Source: Pedobacter sp. Bi126 (GTDB taxonomy: Bacteria > Bacteroidota > Bacteroidia > Sphingobacteriales > Sphingobacteriaceae). Taken from it: 64,000 bases of DNA. The stretch lies in the NCBI RefSeq assembly GCF_918698245.1, contig NZ_CAKKMS010000003.1, forward strand, positions 496,001 to 560,000. Reading direction: 5' to 3'. This document shows, in pieces, positions 9,708 to 19,637 of this stretch (positions are counted from its first letter, which is position 1; the number at the start of each line of letters is the position of its first letter). Position numbers and translations under genes: made by a program. The notes beneath the pieces were generated by a model that saw nothing but the letters and a program-made list of their open reading frames with translations, was not told the origin of the DNA and searched no databases.

Positions 9708-12700
9708 CTATAATTTAACCCTAAATCCTACATTAAAACCTATCGGTTTGCCAACATTACCATAATCGATACCGAAACCACCAATACCCCCAACACCTGG
9801 CGAATTTGCATTACTCTCTGGGTCGCCACCTGAATAATTGGTAATCAATATCGAATCGGTTAAAGTAAAAAAGGCCCCGAAGCTCTGGATAAATCCGATG
9901 CGTTTAACCAGCGATGGGGGAAAATCATATGCCAGCGTAACATCCCTTAAACGCAGTGTTTTGATGTTCCGCTCTACGAACATCTCTGGCGATACGTTAA
10001 GAGAATAGTAGTTAGAAGCATAGAAAGGTGTTACTGCAATCGTATTAACCGTAGGGTTGGCCGTATTTTGCAATCCATCGGCTAAAACCCCTTTAATTAC
10101 GCGCGGCAGCTCTCTATCGAGGGTTTTCAAACTAATCCCTTTAATGTAAGATGCGTACTCGGTACCGTTAACTACATCGCCGCCATATCTTAAATCCCAT
10201 AGGAAAGAGAGATTAAAGCCTTTGTAGCTAAATCTGTTTACAAAACCCAGCGTAAATTTTGGATTCCTGTCGCCAATGGGATAATATTGTGTATCAGAGC
10301 TTGTTGGCAAACCAGAAGACGTATTAATCAAGATATCTCCTCTATTATTTCGATCAAACCTGGTTCCGCTAATCGCGCCCGTACTGTAGCCAGGATGAAC
10401 TGCGCTTCTGATTTCACCAATTACCCAGGTATCAGATTCGTAAAGTTCCGGAAGCTCATTTGCCAGCGATAATACCACACCACGATTGCGGGTAAAGTTA
10501 AAAGTAGTGTTCCAGTTAAAATCTTTTCCTTTTATCGGGTTACCTGTTAACTGTACTTCGATGCCACGGTTACGTACCGTACCCCCATTCATCATCTCTA
10601 AAACGAAACCTGTACCATAGCTTAAGCGTGGGTTAATGATCTGATCTCTACTTAATAGGTTGTAATAGTTAAAATCAAGTCCGATCCGGTTTTTCAGAAA
10701 TTGCATTTCAGTACCGATTTCGAAATTTTCAGATACCTCGGGCTTTAAGTCTGGGTTACCACCATAGTACGAATAGGCATAACCACCACCTGTAAATCTT
10801 TTAGCTTCGTAGTTTGTACCTGTAGAATATTCTCTCCAGGGCTCTTTACCTGTTAATGCATATGAGGCTCTTAACTTACCGTTATCCAGCCATGGCAAAG
10901 CCGTTTTAACGGTGGCCAGATCGGTAAAGTTAAAGGCCAAACTTGCTGATGGATAGGCAAAATATGGATTGTTTGGCATTAACCGCGAAGCGCCATCAAC
11001 CCTACCCGACAGGGTTAAATACAATAAGGTTTTGTAGCCCATTATGGCCTGTGCAAAAGCACCAACTGTACGGTAGCGGTTTACATAGGTTAATGTACGC
11101 TGTGTTGTTGGCAGCGTATTATTGATACTGTAAAAATTTGGATCGTACATATTCGTACCACGCTGAGAATCGGTAGTAGAATTATAATCGTTAAAAGTAG
11201 CACCAATAACATAGGTATTGTTAAAATCTCCAAATTTATGCTTGGCACTGGCCGTTAACGATCCATTAAATACCTTGGTCAACTGATCATAGGTCATAAC
11301 CGTTCCGCCTGTCGGGGCTGCGGCAGAACCCGAACCACGGTAAGATTGAGCATGATATACCGACAATCCTTTGGTATTGGCAATGTCGGCTCCAATAATC
11401 CCATTAATCCTTAACCATTTTGTCGGCTTTAGTTCCACATTCGTATTTGCAATTAACCTGTTAACCTTATCGTTATTCACATTTTTAACAACATCCCAAA
11501 GCGGATTATCGAATTCCGAATAGATGCTTGCCAGATGCAAAATCCTGTTTCCGTTGATATCTTGGTAATTCTGAACATCGTAGGCAGAACTAAACCGCAT
11601 CAACTGAAGCAAAGATCCGTTAGCACCTTTATTTGCCTTATCGTTATTAGAATTGATGTAGTTGAAAGTGCTTGTTAGTTTCAGTATCGGTGAGATGGTA
11701 CCAACAGCAGTTATCCTCGATGAGATCCGCCTATAACTTGTTGTAGGGATTGTTCCTTTAGTATCGGTGTATTCGTTAGACCAGCGATAAGAAAACTGCT
11801 CCGTTCCGCCTTCAAATGATAGATTATGCTTTTGCGTAAAACCTGTTTCGAAAAAATTATGGATATTATCGTAAAGTGGTGTACTTGGTAAAAATGCCGG
11901 CCCAAAAAAGTTAGAACTTCCACCATCGTAAACTCCATTAGAAAGCCCCGAGTTGTACTTAGTTTGTATCTCTGGAAACTTATTCAGCTGCTCTACCCTA
12001 AACGAATTATTGTAATTAATGCTTCCGCGACCAGCCTTACCTTTTTTTGTGGTAATCAAAATTGCGCCACTGGCACCGGCACTTCCATATAACGCTGTGG
12101 CCTCAGGCCCTTTCATTATCACATAACTTTCGATATCGTTTGGGTTAATATCCATCCCTCTGTTAGAGTAATCCTGGTCTCTGTTTGCGGCTCCCGAAAC
12201 TAACTCTCTTGTTTGATTTAATGTACTGTTGTTAATCGGCACACCATCTACAACAATCAGTGCATTATTATCTCCGCTGATCGATACAAATCCCCGTAAA
12301 ACAATCTGCGCAGAGGCTCCTGGGTTTCCATTGGTACTATTAATCGATAAACCTGGAACACGACCTTGCAAGCCTCCAAAGAAATCGTTTCTCTGGGTTT
12401 CGGCAACTTCAGATCCGGAAACTTTTGGCGTTGAATAGCCTAACGATTTAGCATCGCGATCAATCCCATAGGCAGTAACCACAACCTCATTAAGATTGCT
12501 GGCATCAGCAGAAAGGGTTACATTAATGATGCTATTTGCACCAACAGCTCTTTCAACACTTTTGTATCCAACATAAGAAAATGTTAATACATCGGTTTTT
12601 AATGCCTTTATCGAATAATTTCCGTTACCATTGGATTGTGACACCATGGTACTCCCCTTCACCCGGATAGAAACGCCGGGAATGGGGCCGTCAGCGGAGC

Positions 12701-12791
12701 TGACCTTACCGGTAATCGTTATCTGTTGCGCGAAAACCTGCGCACACAGCATAATCATACCGATAAAACTAAAGAATAGTTTTTTCTTCAT
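9708..12791 (-). CDS. SusC/RagA-family TonB-dependent transporter (pair 2)
   Basis: A 1027-aa outer-membrane importer: signal peptide ending VFAQ (about residue 21), carboxypeptidase-D-like domain (about 24-105), TonB-box-like EVVVTAYGIDRDAKSLGYS, then plug (IVLRGFVSISGDNNALIVVD region) and barrel ending FRVKL. It is the first gene of the operon susC-susD-DUF4397 and is transcribed divergently from the DeoR-family regulator 240 bp away. That layout and the CGCA array in the shared intergenic region make it a probable target of that regulator (inference). Confidence 0.96.
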   Translation of the reverse strand: MKKKLFFSFIGMIMLCAQVFAQQITITGKVSSADGPIPGVSIRVKGSTMVSQSNGNGNYSIKALKTDVLTFSYVGYKSVERAVGANSIINVTLSADASNLNEVVVTAYGIDRDAKSLGYSTPKVSGSEVAETQRNDFFGGLQGRVPGLSINSTNGNPGASAQIVLRGFVSISGDNNALIVVDGVPINNSTLNQTRELVSGAANRDQDYSNRGMDINPNDIESYVIMKGPEATALYGSAGASGAILITTKKGKAGRGSINYNNSFRVEQLNKFPEIQTKYNSGLSNGVYDGGSSNFFGPAFLPSTPLYDNIHNFFETGFTQKHNLSFEGGTEQFSYRWSNEYTDTKGTIPTTSYRRISSRITAVGTISPILKLTSTFNYINSNNDKANKGANGSLLQLMRFSSAYDVQNYQDINGNRILHLASIYSEFDNPLWDVVKNVNNDKVNRLIANTNVELKPTKWLRINGIIGADIANTKGLSVYHAQSYRGSGSAAAPTGGTVMTYDQLTKVFNGSLTASAKHKFGDFNNTYVIGATFNDYNSTTDSQRGTNMYDPNFYSINNTLPTTQRTLTYVNRYRTVGAFAQAIMGYKTLLYLTLSGRVDGASRLMPNNPYFAYPSASLAFNFTDLATVKTALPWLDNGKLRASYALTGKEPWREYSTGTNYEAKRFTGGGYAYSYYGGNPDLKPEVSENFEIGTEMQFLKNRIGLDFNYYNLLSRDQIINPRLSYGTGFVLEMMNGGTVRNRGIEVQLTGNPIKGKDFNWNTTFNFTRNRGVVLSLANELPELYESDTWVIGEIRSAVHPGYSTGAISGTRFDRNNRGDILINTSSGLPTSSDTQYYPIGDRNPKFTLGFVNRFSYKGFNLSFLWDLRYGGDVVNGTEYASYIKGISLKTLDRELPRVIKGVLADGLQNTANPTVNTIAVTPFYASNYYSLNVSPEMFVERNIKTLRLRDVTLAYDFPPSLVKRIGFIQSFGAFFTLTDSILITNYSGGDPESNANSPGVGGIGGFGIDYGNVGKPIGFNVGFRVKL

Positions 12792-12856
12792 AATTTGTTA
12801 GTAAGAAAGTGGTTATTAGAAGTTGTTGTTTGTATTCCGGTTTATCAAACGCGCAA

Positions 12857-12979
12857 ATTACCGCAGCTTTGATGTTAGTTAAGTAAATATGATGAATGTT
12901 TTTGAAAATAAAAACAAATAGGAAAGATTTATTGTGCTAACAGACAAAACTTTATCGCACAAACACGCATAAAAACGCA
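12857..12979. promoter_or_regulatory. Divergent susC / deoR-type regulatory region with triple CGCA repeat
   Basis: CGCA occurs at 12956, 12966 and 12976, exactly 10 bp apart, within TTATCGCACAAACACGC and the following ACGCA. This matches the array at 7124-7151 in sequence, number and spacing. A shorter ATTACCGCAG is at 12857. On the minus strand TTTG-N25-TATTTACTTAA is shared with the pair-1 susC region. The array sits about 50-75 bp before the DeoR-type gene, so it could serve both promoters. Confidence 0.5.
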
Positions 12980-13031
12980 AATAATATAATTTTAAAATCT
13001 TTTTATACATTCGTAGAAAATCAAATGATTT

Positions 13032-13778
13032 ATGCTGAAAAAAGAACGCCACGACTTCATCATGCGCCAGATTAACCTGCATAACCGGGTATTAACCTCT
13101 GATCTGGTTCAACTGCTTAATGTTTCGGAAGATACCATCAGACGGGATTTGCAAGAGCTTGTTGATGAAAACTTGCTTTATAAGGTTCACGGAGGCGCTT
13201 TATCGAAATCTTATCACAGTTCTTTTGACGATAGTACGGTTTATGCCAGAGATAGCAAGATTGCGATTGGCAAAAAAGCCGTTCAGTTGATAAAAGATGG
13301 CATGGTAGTTTTAACCGGAGGAGGAACAACGATTTTAGAATTTGTGAAACGACTTCCACAGGGCCTATCTGCTACATTTTTCACCATTAGTCCGTTGGTT
13401 GCAGTAGAACTTGCTAAATACAATAATATCGAAGTGATTTTAATTGGTGGCTTGTTTTCTAAAAATTCGCAGGTTACTTATGGCGGACAGGTAATTACAC
13501 AGCTTTCAGAAATTAAGGCTGATTTATGCCTGATGGGAACCAGCGCCATCCACCCAGAAGAAGGCTTAACGGATACCTACTGGGAAATTAACCAACTTAA
13601 AAAGGCCATGCTGGCCTGTGCAAAAAAAACAGCTGTACTTTGTATTTCCGAAAAGCTGGATATTGCTTTAAGATTAAGGGTTTGCCCGATAGAAAGCATT
13701 AGTTATTTGATAACGGAGTTAGATTTAGATCATGAATCGCTTTCGCGTTACCGAGAAAAGGAATTGAATATTTTATAA
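13032..13778 (+). CDS. DeoR/GlpR-family transcriptional regulator
   Basis: A 248-aa protein of the usual family length. The N-terminal winged HTH (about 1-57) has the DeoR signature: ER...I...V.......LLNVSEDTIRRDL..L, then KVHGGAL at about 51-57. The C-terminal sugar-phosphate sensor (DeoRC, about 75-232) includes VVLTGGGTTILE and LMGTSAIHPEEGLTD. Such regulators usually repress sugar catabolism and respond to a phosphorylated sugar. It is monocistronic, divergent from the pair-2 susC and followed at once by a bidirectional terminator. Amino-sugar genes nearby suggest an amino-sugar phosphate as effector, which is inference only. Confidence 0.95.
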   Translation: MLKKERHDFIMRQINLHNRVLTSDLVQLLNVSEDTIRRDLQELVDENLLYKVHGGALSKSYHSSFDDSTVYARDSKIAIGKKAVQLIKDGMVVLTGGGTTILEFVKRLPQGLSATFFTISPLVAVELAKYNNIEVILIGGLFSKNSQVTYGGQVITQLSEIKADLCLMGTSAIHPEEGLTDTYWEINQLKKAMLACAKKTAVLCISEKLDIALRLRVCPIESISYLITELDLDHESLSRYREKELNIL

Positions 13779-13808
13779 AAAAAGTCCCGACAAAAATCGG
13801 GACTTTTT
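13779..13808. terminator. Bidirectional intrinsic terminator
   Basis: A perfect 12-bp stem (AAAAAGTCCCGA at 13779-13790, TCGGGACTTTTT at 13797-13808) with a 6-nt loop. It begins one base after the DeoR-type gene stop and faces the pair-3 susD stop at 13816, so it serves both convergent genes. Confidence 0.9.
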
Positions 13809-13815
13809 CATCTTG

Positions 13816-15123
13816 CTAGAAAGTAGGATCTGCAGGGGTATTGGTATTATTATCTCTTTCTGCGAAAGGATAAGGGAAGAAATTACGCTTGCGATCAGCC
13901 AAAGGTTGAGCAAACCTTCTCATATCTTCGAGTTTTAAGCCCGACATAAAGAGTTCAATACAACGGTGTTTGTAAATCAGATCTAAAAGCTGTTGTTGTG
14001 TATAAGGGCCAGTTAATGCCGGCAACCCTGCTCCCATTCCATAATTAGGATCGAGCGCATTTCCTGTTGCCGGACGTGTTACTACCTTATTTAGTTCAGT
14101 TAATGATGATGCCAGATTAGGAGTTGCCTGTCTAGCATATGCCTCTGCCTTAATTAAAGTCATTTCGCCAGGTAGATAAACTGGAATTGATGTTAAGCTT
14201 GCCGCGCCAAAGCCATTAATGCGCACTGTAGTGCTAATTGCTGTATAAAATGGAATTCTTGCATCGCCTGCATCTGGAATATTAGCACCGGTTTGTCCTA
14301 AGTTTATATTTTTCGGTTGAATTACATTATTGGTAGAGGTGGCGACCTCAAAGATTGGATTGAGGTTTTGTGCATCAAAAGTCAGTGCCGACCTTTTGGT
14401 TAAATCAACAGCATTGGCACTACTTAAGGCAAGGGGATAATTACCAACAAACAATGCATAACGAGCCTTTAAGGCATTCAAAGTATTTGGGATATCTATT
14501 CCTGTAGGAATGTTGCCCAAAAACGAGGTACTTATTGGGTTTGCTGCAATTAAGGCCAAAGCATTATCAATAGTCGCAATAGCTTTGTTAAAGCCTTCAG
14601 CCCTCGTAATAAAAGTTACGTTCTGCCCAGTTCCGTTTGGAACTTTCTCCCAAAACTCTGACAAGTTACCTAACGCTAAAGCTTTAAATATACTGGCATG
14701 TGCAATTAGGCCCGAAGCCAACCCTTTATCAGCAAGATTAGCGGCATTCTTAATCACATTATCTGCGTCGAAAATGATTTTATTTGAACTGGTCCAAACA
14801 TTCAGCAATACCGAATTTGTACCATCTACAAGTACTCCTCCAGTCATCAACCTATCTTCATTGGTATTTCCTGTATTAACAGAAATTAACTCGTTGGTAG
14901 TTATACCATTAACAGTAATTGCGGCATAGAGAAGTCCTGCTCTGGTTGTAGAGAAATTTTTCTGAAGGCCAACCGTAATTCCGGTCAAACCTCTTGTAGA
15001 AAGGAGCACATCATCGGCTACAGCACCGTTAGGATTTAAGTATTCCTTTTTACAAGCAGCCAATGAAACTGCTAATGCAAAGAGAAATGTGTAGCGAATA
15101 TATTTTGATCTTGAATTTTTCAT
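13816..15123 (-). CDS. SusD/RagB-family nutrient-binding lipoprotein (pair 3)
   Basis: A 435-aa lipoprotein (lipobox LAAC, Cys24), short for a SusD. The C-terminal part keeps the family pattern: a helix reading LIKAEAYAR, then LLDLIYKHRCIELFMSG with EDMRRF, where classical SusD has R-x-x-E-L-x-x-E-G-x-R-x-x-D-L-x-R. It starts 27 bp after its SusC partner and ends at the 13779-13808 terminator. The shorter length suggests a compact binding surface. Ligand unknown. Confidence 0.92.
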   Translation of the reverse strand: MKNSRSKYIRYTFLFALAVSLAACKKEYLNPNGAVADDVLLSTRGLTGITVGLQKNFSTTRAGLLYAAITVNGITTNELISVNTGNTNEDRLMTGGVLVDGTNSVLLNVWTSSNKIIFDADNVIKNAANLADKGLASGLIAHASIFKALALGNLSEFWEKVPNGTGQNVTFITRAEGFNKAIATIDNALALIAANPISTSFLGNIPTGIDIPNTLNALKARYALFVGNYPLALSSANAVDLTKRSALTFDAQNLNPIFEVATSTNNVIQPKNINLGQTGANIPDAGDARIPFYTAISTTVRINGFGAASLTSIPVYLPGEMTLIKAEAYARQATPNLASSLTELNKVVTRPATGNALDPNYGMGAGLPALTGPYTQQQLLDLIYKHRCIELFMSGLKLEDMRRFAQPLADRKRNFFPYPFAERDNNTNTPADPTF

Positions 15124-15150
15124 CTTAATATAATTTATTTTTTCAATGAA

Positions 15151-18100
15151 TTAAAACTTAGCTTGTAGACCGAAAGAAAATGTACGCGGAATAGGTACAG
15201 CACCAAAGTCGATATTTCTTAAAATTGTCGATTGCCCACCCGCATTCAATTCAGGGTCATAACCTTTATAATTGTCCCATGAAACCAAGTTTCTACCACT
15301 AATATTCACGGTAAGATCTTTAACAAACTTTACCTTACCAATATTATAACTTAAAGAGATTTCCCGCAGTTTAACGAAGGAACCATCATCAATGCGCCAC
15401 TCTTCAACATTGTAAGCTCCGGCAACATAGCCACGTGGCAGCTGGCCTAAATATTCTGCTTCAGCTACCTTGCCATTACCCACTCCTTGACGGGTTCTCC
15501 AATCGGCATTCCAAACATCGCCACCCTGTACGGCATCTAACTGAATATGAAGACTTAACTTCTTATAAGTAAAATCGTTTACAAATGACCCTGTATAGTC
15601 TGGGTTTGGATCACCAAGAACCTTACGTAGCGGATCTCCCGTAGGCAATCCGTTCGCATCGCGTTGTACAGTATATTCAGTTGGCGATTTTTGAACACCT
15701 CTTTCTGTTAATGGAATCCCTTGCGCATTGGTTAATAAACTTCCATCAGCATTTCTAGCAAAGAAAGTTCCATAAAAAACACCAACAGGATAACCGTCTG
15801 TTATAGAAACTGGCGCCCCTGCATTTGTATTGATTAAACGCTGCGCACCAGATCCGATAATTTTGTTCCGGTTTCTATTGTAAATTACTGTGGTGGTCCA
15901 GGTAAAATCCTGGGTTTTAACTGGCACGCCCGTAAGCATAAGTTCAATCCCTTTGTTTTTAAGTGACCCGCCAATATTATCCAAAAGACTAGAATAGCCC
16001 GTAGTAGGAGCAATTATCACTCCCAATAATAGATCTTTAACGCTTTTATTGTACCAGCTAAAAGTCAAGCCTAAACGGTTATTAAAAAACGACATATCTG
16101 TACCTAATTCCAATTCTTTTTGACGCTCTGGTTTAACATCAGTATTAGCAAGTGTGCTGCTGGATGCTAGCGATGTTTTGCTATTTAACGCACTGGGTAA
16201 ATAAACATTAAAACGATCATAAGCACCAATCCCCGTTAAATTACCCGATTCGCCATACGCTGCCCGAAGCTTGAACGCATTCCACCAAGATGAAACGCCA
16301 AGGCCCTTCCAATAATTAGCTGATGACAACACATAACTTACATTTGCTTTTGGATAAAATTGTGTTCCGTTGCCCTCACCAAAAACAGTTGATTGATCGA
16401 CCCTGATTGCACCCGTAACAAAAAGATGGTCTTTATATTTAAAATTCTGTTGTAAATACGCCCCGCTTATTGAGAATTCTGACCGGTTATCATTATTTGG
16501 CAATATTGTACTGGCACCATTTACGGTTTGAATAAGCGGCGCAAGCCCTCTACCATTTAACAAACTGAACAAATCTTTCTGATATTGGTACGATCCACCC
16601 AATTGCGTTGTAGAACCTAACAGATCAGATATTTTTGCATCGTAGGTGAAATTTAATTCATTATTAAACAGTGTCGTTGTTGCATTTGCGGCACTGGCAT
16701 AACCATTTAAGGATGGGTCTAAACCAGCTCCACCACCATAAAAACCAGTACTCACATTATAAGTAAAGGGCGGAATAAATGTTGTTCCGTTTTGGATTGA
16801 ATTATCAACCCCCATGGTATAATCTATAGTCAGGTTTTTTACCGGATTAAGCTTTAAGCCTAAATTGGCAATAATTCGGTTGGTAAACTCGCGTTGTTTA
16901 ATATCTTCGATAACCGATACCGGATTTACACGACCTCTCTCTCCAACTGCTTTTAAATTGCCTAATATATCTCTTGCAAAAATATCGTGAAAATTACCAA
17001 TAATGGTGACTGAATTCATGGGTGAAAAAAATGAATTTCCATCCGGTTTTTCATTGGCATCGCTATGCACATAATTAAAGCCCGCAGTCATCTTCGCCCA
17101 GTTATTAATTTTTTGATCCAGATTTGCCCTAAAGTTCATCCTTTTGAAATCTGTATTTCTGATAATCCCCTGATTGGAAAAATAACCTGCCGAAGTGTAA
17201 AACTTGGTATTTTCGTTTCCACCAGAAAGTGAGACTGAATTATCTGTACCCACCCCGGTGTGGAAAATATAATCCTGATAATTGTATCTGGTAACCGGAG
17301 TCTGCCTTACATCTAACGCTGCAACAGTAGCTGGAGGAATGATAACGGTCTGAATGATATCTTGCGTTACAGAGTTTGCATTTTCCCCAAATCTGTTGGG
17401 AGCTTGGTTTACTTCAATCTGTTTACGAAGCTCACTGATTGTTAAGCTGGTGCTAAAACTTACTTGCGGCTCCCCAGTTTTACCCCTCTTAGTAAAAATC
17501 TGGATTACCCCTGCATTTGCCCTCGACCCATAAATGGCCGCAGCAGCTGCACCATTTAAAACCTCTATATGATCAATATCGGATGGACTAATGTCAACCA
17601 TTCTATTCTGCCCGATATTTCCAACTTGAACCCCATTATTAATATTATCGTAATTCCCTGATGTATTGGTTACTCTGGTTGTAGAATTGTTTACAATTAC
17701 GCCATCAATGATGTAAAGTGGTTCTGATGATGAGTTAACCGAACTCACCCCTCTTAAACGAACAGAAATTCCGCCCGCTGGGTCTCCAGAATTTTGGCTG
17801 ATCTGTGCGCCGGGTGTTTTACCTTGTAATGAAGCCAGTGCATTTCCACTGGGTGCCTTGTTTAAATCATCACCTTTTACCGTGCTCACATAACTACCGA
17901 GCTGCTTTCTGGTCGTTCCCTGAGAGGTACCCGTAACAATTACCTCATCGAGCCCCACTGCATCACCACTTAAAGCACTATTTGCCTGAACTGTGGCATT
18001 ATCCCCAAGTGTTACCGTTTCGATATTCGATTTAAAGCCGATAAAAGAAATCTGGATCTGATATTTACCAGGTGCTAAATCAACCGAAAAGCTATACGTT

Positions 18101-18312
18101 CCACCCGAACTTGTGCTTGTTACGAGATTTGTATTGATAATTTTCACAACAGCACCGGGAACAGGGCTGTTATTTGCGGCATCGGTAACCTTACCGCTTA
18201 TGGTATACCGTTTGTTTTGTGCCTGCGCCATTTCTGTAAATAAGAGCAGCAGAAATGGGATCAACAAAATTGCGAAGAATCCTGGTGACCATTTTAGGTA
18301 ACTTTTTTCCAT
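15151..18312 (-). CDS. SusC/RagA-family TonB-dependent transporter (pair 3)
   Basis: A 1053-aa importer. It has a long hydrophobic signal (about residues 12-31, ending AQAQ), a carboxypeptidase-D-like domain (about 34-117), TonB-box-like DEVIVTGTSQGTTRKQLGS, plug (VRLRGVSSVNSSSEPLYIID region) and a barrel ending FGLQAKF. Its N-terminal domain differs clearly from those of the first two SusC proteins. It lies 104 bp downstream of anmK on the same strand, so it may be partly co-transcribed with that kinase while also having its own promoter (a CGCA-type box is in the gap). Confidence 0.96.
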   Translation of the reverse strand: MEKSYLKWSPGFFAILLIPFLLLLFTEMAQAQNKRYTISGKVTDAANNSPVPGAVVKIINTNLVTSTSSGGTYSFSVDLAPGKYQIQISFIGFKSNIETVTLGDNATVQANSALSGDAVGLDEVIVTGTSQGTTRKQLGSYVSTVKGDDLNKAPSGNALASLQGKTPGAQISQNSGDPAGGISVRLRGVSSVNSSSEPLYIIDGVIVNNSTTRVTNTSGNYDNINNGVQVGNIGQNRMVDISPSDIDHIEVLNGAAAAAIYGSRANAGVIQIFTKRGKTGEPQVSFSTSLTISELRKQIEVNQAPNRFGENANSVTQDIIQTVIIPPATVAALDVRQTPVTRYNYQDYIFHTGVGTDNSVSLSGGNENTKFYTSAGYFSNQGIIRNTDFKRMNFRANLDQKINNWAKMTAGFNYVHSDANEKPDGNSFFSPMNSVTIIGNFHDIFARDILGNLKAVGERGRVNPVSVIEDIKQREFTNRIIANLGLKLNPVKNLTIDYTMGVDNSIQNGTTFIPPFTYNVSTGFYGGGAGLDPSLNGYASAANATTTLFNNELNFTYDAKISDLLGSTTQLGGSYQYQKDLFSLLNGRGLAPLIQTVNGASTILPNNDNRSEFSISGAYLQQNFKYKDHLFVTGAIRVDQSTVFGEGNGTQFYPKANVSYVLSSANYWKGLGVSSWWNAFKLRAAYGESGNLTGIGAYDRFNVYLPSALNSKTSLASSSTLANTDVKPERQKELELGTDMSFFNNRLGLTFSWYNKSVKDLLLGVIIAPTTGYSSLLDNIGGSLKNKGIELMLTGVPVKTQDFTWTTTVIYNRNRNKIIGSGAQRLINTNAGAPVSITDGYPVGVFYGTFFARNADGSLLTNAQGIPLTERGVQKSPTEYTVQRDANGLPTGDPLRKVLGDPNPDYTGSFVNDFTYKKLSLHIQLDAVQGGDVWNADWRTRQGVGNGKVAEAEYLGQLPRGYVAGAYNVEEWRIDDGSFVKLREISLSYNIGKVKFVKDLTVNISGRNLVSWDNYKGYDPELNAGGQSTILRNIDFGAVPIPRTFSFGLQAKF

Positions 18313-18358
18313 AAAATTTGGTTTTGTTAGAAGATTAGTGTTAAAACAAATTTAACAA

Positions 18359-18376
18359 AATACCGCACAAACCAAA
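18359..18376 (-). promoter_or_regulatory. Single ACCGCACAAA box before the pair-3 susC
   Basis: AATACCGCACAAACC matches the first unit of the CGCA arrays found before the other two susC genes (minus-strand form TTTGTGCGGTA). The second and third CGCA repeats are missing here. It is 47 bp upstream of the susC start, in the anmK-susC gap. A weak or half site is possible. Confidence 0.35.
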
Positions 18377-18416
18377 TTTTTAACCTTTACAAACTGATTT
18401 ACAAAATTGTGCTTAC

Positions 18417-19613
18417 TTAAGCTGGTAAACTGATTTTGCCCATGCAAACCGAAGGCACGCCTTGCCTATCGCCAAAGTTTATCGGTTTGCCACAGAGTGT
18501 TTCGTTGGCCAACACAGCAAACAAAACAGCTTCTTTTGCATCGGGATCAATATTTAAGTCGTCAGTGGTTAGGAATTTGCAAAAAGGTAGCTTGCTTTTA
18601 AGAAGTTTTACAAGCAAGGGGTTATGCATTCCTCCACCACTCATAAAAACCTTTGCTTTAGCATCTTCGCCAAAGCAACGCTTAATGGCATTAGTAATGG
18701 TTTCTGCAGAAAAATGACATAAGGTAGCCATTATATCGGCTGCACTTAGACCAGTTGTTGAAGACTGTTCTTGTGCACTGATTAAATACTCCAGATTAAA
18801 CAATTCCGGTCCTGTGGTTTTAGGAAAATCCAGATCAAAAAAGCTGCAATTTAACAACGCAGACAATAGACTGGGATTAGATTCGCCTGCCAAGGCAACA
18901 GCTGCATTTTTATCATAAAATTGATTAAAATGTTTCTGCATATACTGGTCCATCAAAGTATTTCCTGGGCCAACATCCGTCGAAAAAATTTCACTGGCAT
19001 CCGTACTGCCCGGCAAATAGGTGAAATTTGCTATGCCACCTATATTTAACATCACGCGATCTTCACCAGCTTTCGAAAACATCAAATAATCGCCATAAAC
19101 TGCTAAGGGAGCACCTTCGCCGCCAGCAGCCAAATGTTTTTGCCTAAAGTCAGAAAGTGTGATAATTCCGGTTTTTAGCGCGACATGGTCTCCATCACCA
19201 ATTTGTAATGTCCCGTTTGGATAATCGGTCATTTGATGCAACGATTTTGGTGCATGAAATATGGTTTGTCCGTGGCTGGCTATAAAATCTATATCCTCAT
19301 TTTTATAGCCCCATTCTTCCAGGGCTTCATTTATTAGTTGGGCATGGGTATTCGCAATATGCTCATTCATTAAGCACACCAACTGTAAATCGACTTCTTT
19401 TTTAGAAAAAATGGCCTTTATTTTGGCTCTAAAATCATCCGTATAATCGCCTGTTTTAAATTTTAAAATCCTGATATCCGTTTCAGCACCGCTTCCCTTT
19501 ACCAAACAAAGCGCAATATCCAGTCCATCCATTGATGTACCACTCATCAATCCTATAATTAAGCGTTCCGATTTCCCTGCTTTCGAATACAACTTTTCAA
19601 TCTGTGTGTTCAT
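18417..19613 (-). CDS. anmK: Anhydro-N-acetylmuramic acid kinase
   Basis: This enzyme converts 1,6-anhydro-MurNAc, the product of lytic transglycosylases, to MurNAc-6-phosphate with ATP, a cytoplasmic step of peptidoglycan recycling. The 398-aa length fits. Hallmarks are GLMSGTSMDGLD (residues 21-32), ASHGQTIFHAP, the AAGGEGAPL block, LNIGGIANF, TDVGPGNTLMD and a late MSGGGMHNPLL. It is divergent from nagB across 153 bp holding a palindrome. Its place before a SusCD pair links amino-sugar uptake and catabolism. The murQ etherase normally acting next is not in this window. Confidence 0.96.
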   Translation of the reverse strand: MNTQIEKLYSKAGKSERLIIGLMSGTSMDGLDIALCLVKGSGAETDIRILKFKTGDYTDDFRAKIKAIFSKKEVDLQLVCLMNEHIANTHAQLINEALEEWGYKNEDIDFIASHGQTIFHAPKSLHQMTDYPNGTLQIGDGDHVALKTGIITLSDFRQKHLAAGGEGAPLAVYGDYLMFSKAGEDRVMLNIGGIANFTYLPGSTDASEIFSTDVGPGNTLMDQYMQKHFNQFYDKNAAVALAGESNPSLLSALLNCSFFDLDFPKTTGPELFNLEYLISAQEQSSTTGLSAADIMATLCHFSAETITNAIKRCFGEDAKAKVFMSGGGMHNPLLVKLLKSKLPFCKFLTTDDLNIDPDAKEAVLFAVLANETLCGKPINFGDRQGVPSVCMGKISLPA

Positions 19614-19637
19614 ATTGGCTTTTTATCTTAAAAAGAT

